In this document: piece after piece, positions 29,305-36,703 of the stretch
Layout: each line of letters opens with the position of its first letter
Position numbering within the stretch: position 1 is the stretch's first letter
NCBI GenBank assembly: GCA_015493505.1
Contig: WGDA01000172.1
Coordinates: 1-36,727, forward strand
Length of the DNA: 36,727 nucleotides
Direction: 5' to 3'
Origin: Pseudomonadota bacterium
GTDB lineage: Bacteria > Desulfobacterota > S145-22
Translations under genes and position numbers: made by a program
Notes under the pieces: model-generated
Databases searched by the model: none
Told to the model about the DNA's origin: nothing
The model's input: the letters and a program-made list of their open reading frames with translations, nothing else

Positions 29305-29335
29305 GGGGGCGATTCCATCGCCCCCCTTAAATTTT
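29305..29335 (+). terminator. Intrinsic terminator of sucCD
   Basis: GGGGGCGAT-TCC-ATCGCCCCC (29305-29325) is a perfect nine-pair stem followed by CTTAAATTTT. A second small inverted repeat, CTGATAA-AC-TTATCAG, overlaps the sucD stop. Confidence 0.85.
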
Positions 29336-29595
29336 CCACACCTTATCCACTTTATTAAAAAGCTTCTCCCTGAAAATCGTCCTCGGGATTTCCCGCGGGT
29401 TATCAACTTCTCTTCTGATTATGTAACTTATTGAAACAATTGGATTTATAGATGAACAAAAAGTATGCAAAATGCTTTTTCTCAAAGAAAATAAAAGATA
29501 GACATTCTTCATACAGGGATATTCACGCATTATCCACAAGTTTTGTTGAAAAAACATTAACCCTTAAAATTGATTAGGGAAATCAGTTATCCAGT
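29332..29595 (+). other. AT-rich gene-free stretch with a cluster of DnaA-box-like 9-mers
   Basis: The ~370 bases between the sucD terminator and the IclR gene (29336-29704) hold no credible gene. On the plus strand there is one perfect DnaA box TTATCCACA (29530-29538), two near matches TTTTCCACA (29332-29340) and TTATCCACT (29343-29351), and two weaker ones TTATCAACT (29400-29408) and TTATCCAGT (29587-29595). All face the same way, and the stretch between 29410 and 29520 is strongly AT-rich. This could be a DnaA-binding locus or an origin. Confidence 0.4.
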
Positions 29596-29704
29596 GTTCT
29601 ATTTTCCAAACCTCAGGTATAAAAATATCTTGAAGACCTGAAAGTAGCCGGCACCAGAAACAACGGAAAAGGCGGAACTTCACAACCACTTGTAAAACAT
29701 TTTT

Positions 29705-30493
29705 TTATTCTTTGTACCCTATTTTTAATGAAATATCTTCGCAAGCTTTTTTCAGCATCTCGACATAGGATTTTATTTTTTCTTCCGTTAACCCCTTCCC
29801 TATCGGAAGGGCGATACCTAATGCGGCAATGACATTTTTCGAAAAATCTCTTATCGGTGCGGCAATACCCACAACCCCTATCACTGCTTCACCAACCTCC
29901 ACGACATAGTTCTGTTTGCGTATCTGATCTAAGCGAAAAAAAAACGTTTCTTTATCCGTAATAGAGTTCGGAGTATAGGGCATTAACGGGTATTGCGCTA
30001 ATATCCGTTCAACATATCCTGGATCTTGATACGCCAACAATACCATCCCGAGCATGCCGTAATTAAGGGGTCTTCGCCATCCGATTTCCGAAGAAATACG
30101 AATCATCTGGTTTCCCTCTTTTTTATTGATATAGACGAGCTGGTCTTCCATCATCTCTCCCAGAAGAACCGTTGCCCCCGTCACCTCCCGTAAACGATCC
30201 ATCCAATAATCTGCGACTTTGCTAACAGAGAAAGAAGAAAAAACCACTCCGCCCAACTCAAACAGACGTAACCCCAACCTGTATTTTTTTGTTATCGGGT
30301 CCTGCTGTAGATATTTCCTACGGGTGAGATTCGAAAGGATTCTCTTTGCAGTCGTTTTATTCAAACCCGTTTTTTTTGCCACTTCTGTTAAGCTCATCTC
30401 CCTATTTTCAAAAGTAAAACTATCCAAAATATCCAACAACCGATCAATCACCTGAATCCTGTAGGTATTCTGGTTACTGATTTCCGCAGCCAT
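29705..30493 (-). CDS. IclR-family transcriptional regulator
   Basis: This 262-residue protein has an N-terminal winged helix-turn-helix (about 12-75, SLTEVAKKTGLNKTTAKRILSNL) and a C-terminal IclR effector domain (about 85-260, with GMLGMVLLAY and VVGIAAPIRDFSKNVIAALGIALP). It is divergent from the UbiD gene 129 bases away, so it most likely senses the imported acid or a product and controls the UbiD-TRAP operon and itself. ATG 30493 was taken; a TTG five codons upstream is possible. Base composition is visibly richer in A+T than the genes left of 29 kb. Confidence 0.93.
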   Translation of the reverse strand: MAAEISNQNTYRIQVIDRLLDILDSFTFENREMSLTEVAKKTGLNKTTAKRILSNLTRRKYLQQDPITKKYRLGLRLFELGGVVFSSFSVSKVADYWMDRLREVTGATVLLGEMMEDQLVYINKKEGNQMIRISSEIGWRRPLNYGMLGMVLLAYQDPGYVERILAQYPLMPYTPNSITDKETFFFRLDQIRKQNYVVEVGEAVIGVVGIAAPIRDFSKNVIAALGIALPIGKGLTEEKIKSYVEMLKKACEDISLKIGYKE

Positions 30494-30529
30494 ATAAATT
30501 AACCCCAAAAAATATTTTTCTTTCTTATC

Positions 30530-30558
30530 TTGACAATACCAAAAGCCCCTGATAAAAT
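30530..30558 (+). promoter_or_regulatory. Promoter of the UbiD-TRAP operon
   Basis: TTGACA (30530-30535) and TAAAAT (30553-30558) are 17 bases apart, with transcription expected near 30565, about 58 bases before the UbiD start. Confidence 0.7.
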
Positions 30559-30574
30559 CAAATCAATTATAAAA

Positions 30575-30591
30575 CATGGTGTCACAATATG
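30575..30591 (+). promoter_or_regulatory. Candidate IclR operator
   Basis: The 17-mer CATGGTGTCACAATATG is an imperfect palindrome (CAT..TGT-C-ACA..ATG) lying just downstream of the predicted start site, where a bound repressor would block transcription. It runs into a direct repeat, ATATGAAAC then ATATGAAAA ten bases on (30587-30605). Confidence 0.4.
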
Positions 30592-30622
30592 AAACTATAT
30601 GAAAAGATAAGGAGGGCACGGA

Positions 30623-32065
30623 ATGGTTAACGATCTCAGAGAATTTTTGGATGAGCTTGAAAAAAGGGGCAAACTCCTCGTTGTGAAAAACGCTGACTGG
30701 GATCTTGAAATTGGGACCATCAATGAGCTCGTAGCTGAAAAACAAGGCCCCGGACTCATCTTTGACGAAATCAAAGGGTATCCCAAAGGGTTTCGCGTTG
30801 CCACAAATCTTTTGCATCACCGGATAGGCCAGAAATTGGCTTTTAACTTTTCCGAAGAGATGACAGACCTGGCGTGCGTCGAGGATTTTAAAAACAAAAT
30901 CAATAGATTCTCGCCAATTCACCCCATTGAAGTTTCAAACGGACCTGTCAAGGAAAACATACTGACAGGGGATTCCATTGATATTTACAAATTCCCCACG
31001 CCAAAATGGCACACACACGACGGAGGGCGCTATATCGGAACAGGTGTGATCACGATTACACGGGATCCTGATGAAGGGTGGGTTAATTTTGGGACGTACC
31101 GGGTCATGATTCAGGATAAAACGACACTGGCTTTTTACGCTTCCCCGGGCAAACACGCCACGATTATGAGGGAAAAATACTGGGCGAAAGGAAAGCCGTG
31201 CCCGGTGGCCATGTGTTTCGGCCAAGATCCCCTTCTGTTTGGTGTTTCCACCATCGGTCTGCCCTGGGGAATGTCCGAGTATGATTTCGCAGGATTTGTT
31301 AAAGGGAAGGGAGTAGAAGTCATCATGGATGAAACAACCGGGCTCCCCATCCCCGCCTCGGCCGAAATTGTGGCCTGCGGATTTTCGCCACCTCCGGAAG
31401 AAGACAGTCGCCCGGAGGGACCCTTTGGAGAATGGCAGGGATACTACGCATCCGGAACGAGGAATGAGCCGGTTGTCCACATCAAAACCCTTTATCACCG
31501 TAACGATCCGATTCTGTTCGGCCAACCTCCGATCAAACCTCCGGTCAATACCTGGTTTCCCATTCCTCTGCATACCGCAAGTTTTTTGTGGAACAGACTT
31601 GAGAAATCTGGCATGATGGATATCCGGGGCGTCTATGTTCACGGACCGGGGAACAGGATTATTGCGGTCATTTCCCTGAAACAAAGGTACCTCGGGCACG
31701 CAAAACAGGTTGCAACACTGGCAGGGGCCTTTTTGCAGGGAGGGGCCTGTACCGGCCGATATATCATCACAGTGGACGAAGACATTGATCCGTCCAATCT
31801 CGATGAAGTTTTATGGGCGGTCTGTACCCGTTGTGATCCCGAACAGTACATCGACATCGTCCCCGGATTCCTGACGAGCCCCCTCGATCCCATGTTGAGC
31901 CCGGAAAAACGCGCCAAAAAAGACTACACCACCGCCAAGGTTTTTATTAACGCATGCAAACCTTACCATTGGAAACATGAATTTCCATTGGTTAACAGGG
32001 CATCTGATGAATTGAGACAAAAGGTAATGGAAAAATTCAGCGAGGTCTTTAAAGGGATTAAGTGA
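30623..32065 (+). CDS. UbiD-family prenylated-FMN-dependent decarboxylase
   Basis: This 480-residue enzyme belongs to the reversible UbiD/Fdc decarboxylase family. Catalytic residues can be placed as R160 in FGTYRVMIQD and the Glu pair E265/E270 in PEGPFGEW. ASPGKHATIM and PFGVST-like LLFGVSTIGLPWGMSEYDFAG (~205-225) are also family segments. It would remove CO2 from (or add it to) an aromatic, heteroaromatic or alpha,beta-unsaturated acid. It needs prenyl-FMN from UbiX; no ubiX is in the window. AAGGAGG lies nine bases before ATG. As first gene ahead of a carboxylate TRAP transporter, its substrate is probably the imported acid. Exact substrate cannot be deduced. Confidence 0.93.
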   Translation: MVNDLREFLDELEKRGKLLVVKNADWDLEIGTINELVAEKQGPGLIFDEIKGYPKGFRVATNLLHHRIGQKLAFNFSEEMTDLACVEDFKNKINRFSPIHPIEVSNGPVKENILTGDSIDIYKFPTPKWHTHDGGRYIGTGVITITRDPDEGWVNFGTYRVMIQDKTTLAFYASPGKHATIMREKYWAKGKPCPVAMCFGQDPLLFGVSTIGLPWGMSEYDFAGFVKGKGVEVIMDETTGLPIPASAEIVACGFSPPPEEDSRPEGPFGEWQGYYASGTRNEPVVHIKTLYHRNDPILFGQPPIKPPVNTWFPIPLHTASFLWNRLEKSGMMDIRGVYVHGPGNRIIAVISLKQRYLGHAKQVATLAGAFLQGGACTGRYIITVDEDIDPSNLDEVLWAVCTRCDPEQYIDIVPGFLTSPLDPMLSPEKRAKKDYTTAKVFINACKPYHWKHEFPLVNRASDELRQKVMEKFSEVFKGIK

Positions 32066-32111
32066 AATTAAAGCAGATACTTATATCGCTTTATAAGAGA
32101 AAACAAACACG

Positions 32112-32139
32112 AAAGGAGGTGAACTTGTTTAGAAAATAA
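32112..32139 (+). promoter_or_regulatory. Extra ribosome site and possible mini-ORF ahead of dctP
   Basis: AAAGGAGG at 32112-32119 precedes TTG 32125, which would encode only four residues before TAA (32137-32139); a GTG at 32119 gives six. A second, separate site (AAAGGAGG, 32154-32161) serves dctP. The first could support a leader peptide or simply load ribosomes. Confidence 0.3.
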
Positions 32140-32167
32140 CAAAAAAGAAGTCAAAGGAGGTCGAAAA

Positions 32168-33277
32168 ATGAAAAAATTCAGCCGCAATCACTTCTTTACA
32201 ATAATGTTTGCGCTCTTCGTGATACCGGGGTTCATCTTGGTCATTTCGCCCGGCAACTCCCAAGCCAAATCAGCCCGTGTTTTACGATTTGCCTCTTACT
32301 TCCCCACAGCAGCTCCCCAGTCGAAATTACTGGAAAAGTTTTGTAGTGACATCAATAAGGAATCAAACGGTAAAATAAAGATAGAGTTTTTTGGAGGCGG
32401 ATCTCTTCTCAAGGCCACCAAAGTCGCCGATGGTGTCGCCCAAGGAATTGCTGATATCGGATTTTCGCATGTGGAATATACCAGAGGGCGGTTTCCCATA
32501 ACGGAAATGCTCGATCTACCATTGGGATTCCCCAGTGCATGGGTGGGAACACATGTAGCAAACAGTTTTTATAAACATTTTAAGCCGAAGGAATGGAACA
32601 AATATCACATTCTCTGGCTAAACACTTGTCCGCCCAACGTAATCATTCTGGCGAAAAAGCCCGTTTACAAGATGTCTGATCTGAAGGGCCTGACGATTCG
32701 TGGACCGGGACGGGTCGGAGATGTTTTAAAAAGGTTAGGGGCGACGCCAAAACCGGTTCCAATGAATGAGATTTACGAAGCAATGGCCCGTGGCGTCGTG
32801 GACGGATCCATGACCCCGATCGAAACCCTGAGATCGTTCAGACTGGCGGAGGTGTCAAAATACGTCACAAACTGCTGGCAAATCGGAAATGTTTATACCT
32901 TTTATGTGGTAATGAACAAAAAAGTGTGGGACAGATTGAGCCCTTCAGAAAAAAAGATTTTCAACAAAGTTGCCGACCAATATAAAGAAAAGGCGGCTCA
33001 GGTATGGAATAAGGTAGATCTCGAGGGACTTAAATTCGGGAAAAAGCATCACATTAAGTTTATCGACCTCTCTTCGGCTGAAGCCTCCCGATGGATTAAA
33101 ACGGTCAAACCCGTTCGCGACAACTACATCAAGGAAATGGAAGCCAAGGGTTACTCAAAAACCAAGTTAGATTCCATGCTTAGCTACATTAGGAAACAAA
33201 TCAAGTCATGGACCGAGAAACAGGCTCAAAAGGGTATCCGATCGGTGACAGGCCCAACGAGCATCCGAATTAAATAA
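32168..33277 (+). CDS. dctP: TRAP transporter solute-binding protein (DctP family)
   Basis: This 369-residue secreted protein has a signal peptide (KKFSRNHFF, a hydrophobic run to ~28, then SQAKS). The mature protein starts with RVLRFASYFPTAAPQSKLLEKF, typical of DctP, followed by GIADIGFSHVEYTRGRFP and DLKGLTIRGPGR, whose R178 aligns with the Arg that salt-bridges the ligand carboxylate. The segment MARGVVDGSMTPIETLRSF is also characteristic. It binds an organic acid in the periplasm and passes it to DctQ/DctM. A strong ribosome site, AAAGGAGG, is six bases upstream. Confidence 0.95.
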   Translation: MKKFSRNHFFTIMFALFVIPGFILVISPGNSQAKSARVLRFASYFPTAAPQSKLLEKFCSDINKESNGKIKIEFFGGGSLLKATKVADGVAQGIADIGFSHVEYTRGRFPITEMLDLPLGFPSAWVGTHVANSFYKHFKPKEWNKYHILWLNTCPPNVIILAKKPVYKMSDLKGLTIRGPGRVGDVLKRLGATPKPVPMNEIYEAMARGVVDGSMTPIETLRSFRLAEVSKYVTNCWQIGNVYTFYVVMNKKVWDRLSPSEKKIFNKVADQYKEKAAQVWNKVDLEGLKFGKKHHIKFIDLSSAEASRWIKTVKPVRDNYIKEMEAKGYSKTKLDSMLSYIRKQIKSWTEKQAQKGIRSVTGPTSIRIK

Positions 33278-33295
33278 TTTTAGAGAACCCATAAC

Positions 33296-33328
33296 AGAGG
33301 GGGTGTTTTAACTTTAATCACCCCCTCT
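33296..33328 (+). promoter_or_regulatory. 10-bp hairpin between dctP and dctQ
   Basis: AGAGGGGGTG (33296-33305) pairs perfectly with CACCCCCTCT (33319-33328) around a 13-base loop, then AAAACGG follows. Without a T-tract it is not a standard terminator, but it could shield the 3' end of dctP mRNA and so raise binding-protein levels over the membrane subunits. Confidence 0.55.
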
Positions 33329-33345
33329 AAAACGGAATCGGGACA

Positions 33346-33867
33346 GTGAAAGATCTTGCGTTTCCAGGTCAAGGGAAGGACAGATTAAAAAGGGTTGTCT
33401 ACTTGTTGTCTGGGAAACTTACGATTATAGGGGGATTCGCCCTTTTCTGTATGATCCTTGTGACCTGTTTTGACGTGATTGGAACAAAGGTTTTTAAGAA
33501 ACCTTTCAGCGGTTCCTATGAGCTCGTATTTTTGGCGCAATTGGTCGCTATCGCCCTCTCCTCGGGGGACACCCTGATCTATGGAAGGCATGTGCATGTC
33601 GAGATCTTCGTCATGAAAATGCCACCGCGTCTAAGAAGGATTGTTTCATTCATTGTGTCGTCCCTTGGCTTTATTCTTTTTGTTGTTTTGGCGTGGGAGG
33701 GGTTCTCATACACCGCATCTCTCAAAAAAGCCCATGAAGTCACGGGAACCGTAAAAATTCCCCTGTTCCCCTTTGCCTTTATCCTGGGGGTTTCCGGGGT
33801 GATGGTCGCCGCGATTTACCTCATCAAGATCCTTGATTTTCTGGATATCAAAGGCCCGGAAAAGTGA
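33346..33867 (+). CDS. dctQ: TRAP transporter small membrane subunit (DctQ family)
   Basis: This 173-residue protein has four membrane helices (about 22-45, 58-75, 95-118 and 139-162) and the DctQ hallmark between helices 1 and 2: CFDVIGTKVFKKPFSGSYELV, then HVHVEIF. It joins DctM in the Na+-driven transporter. GTG 33346 is the start and lacks a strong ribosome site; it lies 17 bases after the hairpin. Its stop overlaps the GTG start of dctM by four bases. Confidence 0.92.
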   Translation: MKDLAFPGQGKDRLKRVVYLLSGKLTIIGGFALFCMILVTCFDVIGTKVFKKPFSGSYELVFLAQLVAIALSSGDTLIYGRHVHVEIFVMKMPPRLRRIVSFIVSSLGFILFVVLAWEGFSYTASLKKAHEVTGTVKIPLFPFAFILGVSGVMVAAIYLIKILDFLDIKGPEK

Positions 33868-35168
33868 CGCCCGTAGAAATCGGAATTTTGGGTATCTGCC
33901 TGTTACTGTTCCTGTTCTTTTTAGGCATGCCCGTATCCTTCTCGATGGCTTTCATCGGGTGGGTCGGATATTGTTATCTGGTCTCACCCGAGGCAGGAAG
34001 CAAACTCCTTGTCCGGGATTTCTTTACTATGTTCGCATCCTATCCCCTGAGCGTTATCGCCGCTTTCGTTTTAATGGGGAACTATGCCTTCGCTTCCGGG
34101 ATCAGCGAAAAACTGTATAAAACGGCCTATGACCTGTTTGGACAGTTGAAAGGAGGATTGACCGTCGCCACGGTCGTCACAAGCGCAGGGTTTGCCGCCG
34201 TATGCGGGTCAACCTCGGCCACCGTGGCAACCATCGGCAAAATTGCCCTCCCGGAAATGAAAAAATATAAGTATAAAGATTCATTGGCCACTGGATGTAT
34301 CGCAACGTCCGCAACCCTGGGGATTCTGATTCCCCCCAGCACCATATTTATCGTTTATGGAATCCTAACCGAACAATCCATCGGCAAACTCTTCATCTCG
34401 GGAGTTGTTCCCGGCATCATCCTGGCCTTTCTGCTCGCCATGACAACGATCCTTATCTGTTACGTAAAACCGGAGCTTGGCCCTCCCGGTCCGAAAACAA
34501 CGCTTTTGCAGAAATTGAAATCCCTGACCGGGGTGGTCGAGGCGATCGTCCTGTTCGGAATTACGATGGGGGGGCTTTTCGCCGGATGGTTCACGCCGAC
34601 ACAGGCGGGAAGTATCGGGGCCGCGGGAGCCCTGTTAATCGGTCTGGTCAAACGAAAAATAAGCTGGAAGGCCTTCTTACTCGCAACCAAAGACGGCGTT
34701 TTGACATCCTGTATGATTCTTTTTCTGATTACGGGGGCCACTGTTTTTGGGCACTTCATGGCCATCACTCGCATCCCGTATCTCCTGGTCAATTCCGTTA
34801 AGAACCTCCCCCTCTCCCCGGCTGCAATTTTAAGCCTGATCTGTTTCTTTTACATTGTGGGTGGGTGTTTTATGGACGCGATGGCCTTGGTGGTCCTGAC
34901 GATTCCTTTCGTATATCCGATTATCCTGAAGCTGGGCTACAACCCCATCTGGTTTGGCGTGATCATTGTGCTGGTCAGCGAGTTGGGCGTGGTGACGCCT
35001 CCGGTAGGCGTGAATGTCTATGTGCTGAAAGGGATCGCACCCGATATCCCCCTGGAGACCATTTTCAAGGGCGTCATGCCCTTCCTGGGCGCCATCATTC
35101 TTACCCTGATCATCCTGATCTCTTTCCCGGAACTTGCGACCTTTTTGCCGAGATATGTGAAATGGTAA
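33864..35168 (+). CDS. dctM: TRAP transporter large membrane subunit (DctM family)
   Basis: This 434-residue protein has about twelve hydrophobic segments and the DctM signatures GMPVSFSMAFIGW (21-33), CGSTSATVATIGKIALPEM (114-132, Na+-site region), ATLGILIPPSTIFIVYG and a matching second-half segment ELGVVTPPVGVNVYVLKG. It drives Na+-coupled uptake of the acid handed over by DctP. GTG start, four-base overlap with dctQ. Confidence 0.95.
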   Translation: MTPVEIGILGICLLLFLFFLGMPVSFSMAFIGWVGYCYLVSPEAGSKLLVRDFFTMFASYPLSVIAAFVLMGNYAFASGISEKLYKTAYDLFGQLKGGLTVATVVTSAGFAAVCGSTSATVATIGKIALPEMKKYKYKDSLATGCIATSATLGILIPPSTIFIVYGILTEQSIGKLFISGVVPGIILAFLLAMTTILICYVKPELGPPGPKTTLLQKLKSLTGVVEAIVLFGITMGGLFAGWFTPTQAGSIGAAGALLIGLVKRKISWKAFLLATKDGVLTSCMILFLITGATVFGHFMAITRIPYLLVNSVKNLPLSPAAILSLICFFYIVGGCFMDAMALVVLTIPFVYPIILKLGYNPIWFGVIIVLVSELGVVTPPVGVNVYVLKGIAPDIPLETIFKGVMPFLGAIILTLIILISFPELATFLPRYVKW

Positions 35169-35217
35169 ACGAAACACACCCAACAAAAATAACCTTCTCA
35201 TGCTTCAAGGCGCAAAA

Positions 35218-36447
35218 ATGAAAAAGTCCATCGCTATCGTCGGAACCCTCGACACGAAGGGAGAGGAAATCTTTTTCCTAAAAACCCTTATTGAAGAAAG
35301 GGGGCATACCCCTCTTGTCATTGACACAGGAATCCTGGGGACTCCTGGCATGAAGGCCGATATTCCGAGAGAGGACGTGGCAAAAGCAGGAGGCGAATCC
35401 CTCAGGGCCCTCCGGCAAAAAAATGATGAGTCCTATGCTCAGAAGATCATGTCTGTCGGTCTGAAAAAAATAGTCTCCTCCCTTTTGGAATCGGGGAAAA
35501 TTCATGGGATGATTGCGATCGGCGGAGGCCAAGGATCCGTTATCGCCTCCCCTGCCCTCAAATATCTCCCTTTTGGTTTCCCCAAGCTACTGGTCTCGAC
35601 AAAGGTGTCTCAGGCCGGTATCCGGCCCTACATTGGGATCAAGGACATTCTTGTCCTACCGCCTGTGGCCGATTTGGCAGGAATCAACAGGTTGACCGAA
35701 AAGGTTCTCGTCAATGCCGCGGGAGCCATCTCCGGGATGGTCGAAATGAAACCCGGAAAAAAAGGGAAAAGAAAGCCTCTGGTCGTGATGAGTATGAACG
35801 GCACCATCACAGATTGTGGGCTAAGGGTCAAAAATGCCCTGGAAGGCAAGGGGTATGAAGTCTTGGTCTTCCATTCCATTGGCACGGGCGGGGAGGCGCT
35901 GGAGGAATATGTGAAAACAGAAAGTGATGTTGCCTGTGTCATCGAGCTGGCCGTTAACGAAATCGGCAATCACTTGCTTGGTGGCCTGGCCTCCTCCGGC
36001 CCGCATCGCCTGACTTCTGCCGGCAAGCGTGGAATTCCCCAGATTGTTGTTCCCGGAAGTGCTGACTTTATAAACTTTCTTGGCGTTACAACGGTTCCGG
36101 AAAGCTTCAAAGGTAGAAAAATACATCCCCACAATCCCCAGGCGACCATCGTCAGGACAAACGCGGAGGACAATAAGCTCCTGGGGAAAACGATTGCGGA
36201 AAAGCTGAATCAGGCCACGGGGCCTGTCGCAGTCCTGTGGCCCCAAAAAGGGCTCTCATCCGTGGACAGGCCGGGAAAACCATTTTGGGACCCCGAAGCG
36301 GATCAGGCTTTAATGAAAAGCCTTCAGAAAAATTTAACCCCGAAGATCCCCCTCATTCAGGCAAACGCCCATATCAACGATCCGGCCTTTGCCCAAAAGG
36401 TCGTGGAGATTTTTGACAAGATTGTCTCCATGGAGAAGGAAGCCTGA
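35218..36447 (+). CDS. Tm-1-like ATP-binding / UPF0261 protein
   Basis: This 409-residue protein opens KSIAIVGTLDTKGEE (3-16), typical of the Tm-1-like ATP-binding family (COG5441), and has IGGGQGSVIASPALKYLPFG, KLLVSTKVSQAGIRPYIG and the C-terminal VPGSADFINF and NAEDNKLLGKTIAEKL. The plant member Tm-1 is a virus-resistance ATP-binding protein; the bacterial role is unknown, though homologues often sit in catabolic operons. ATG 35218 is preferred over TTG/ATG further up (35200); AAGG precedes it. It is 49 bases after dctM and two before the truncated ligase. Confidence 0.88.
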   Translation: MKKSIAIVGTLDTKGEEIFFLKTLIEERGHTPLVIDTGILGTPGMKADIPREDVAKAGGESLRALRQKNDESYAQKIMSVGLKKIVSSLLESGKIHGMIAIGGGQGSVIASPALKYLPFGFPKLLVSTKVSQAGIRPYIGIKDILVLPPVADLAGINRLTEKVLVNAAGAISGMVEMKPGKKGKRKPLVVMSMNGTITDCGLRVKNALEGKGYEVLVFHSIGTGGEALEEYVKTESDVACVIELAVNEIGNHLLGGLASSGPHRLTSAGKRGIPQIVVPGSADFINFLGVTTVPESFKGRKIHPHNPQATIVRTNAEDNKLLGKTIAEKLNQATGPVAVLWPQKGLSSVDRPGKPFWDPEADQALMKSLQKNLTPKIPLIQANAHINDPAFAQKVVEIFDKIVSMEKEA

Positions 36448-36449
36448 TC

Positions 36450-36578
36450 ATGGCCGACGGTTCAATCCCCTACTGGAATCCCTTCCTTGAAACCCTGCCA
36501 AGGGAAAAGTTGGTTCAGATTGAGCTGAAGAACTTTCGGGCCATTCTCCAGACAGAGTCTGGAGTTTTTTGCGGATGA
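36450..36578 (+). pseudogene. 5' remnant of a second PaaK-like CoA ligase gene
   Basis: Forty-two codons starting two bases after the UPF0261 gene encode MADGSIPYWNPFLETLPREK followed by LVQIELKNFRAILQ, which is the standard N-terminus of phenylacetate-CoA ligase-like proteins (normally ~430 residues, continuing with a SPFYR-type motif). After about residue 34 the match stops, the frame runs into a hairpin-T6 and ends at TGA 36576. The gene was therefore cut, presumably by the event that brought the adjacent insertion sequence. Before that it probably activated the acid handled by this operon. Confidence 0.65.
36546..36570 (+). terminator. Intrinsic-terminator-like hairpin inside the ligase remnant
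   Basis: CTCCAGAC-AGA-GTCTGGAG is a perfect eight-pair stem followed directly by TTTTTT. It would end transcription of the UbiD-TRAP operon just before the insertion sequence. Confidence 0.8.
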
Positions 36579-36631
36579 AATAACTGCGCCGATTGTCCTT
36601 AATCCTCCATCAAATAAAAAAGGACACCCCG

Positions 36632-36660
36632 TTGTCACTGAATATTCAGTGCGTTAGAAT
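36632..36660 (+). promoter_or_regulatory. Probable transposase promoter inside the insertion sequence
   Basis: TTGTCA (36632-36637) and TAGAAT (36655-36660) are 17 bases apart, with the perfect palindrome in the spacer. Transcription would start near 36667, after the left arm of the inverted repeat. Confidence 0.5.
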
Positions 36661-36703
36661 GAGTTAAAGGAAAACAAACTAACACCAACGGGGTGAAGAC
36701 ATT

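Noticed and set aside
29327-29557. 76-codon leftward ORF after sucD
   Set aside because: AT-rich random-looking protein that overlaps the sucCD terminator; no ribosome site or similarity.
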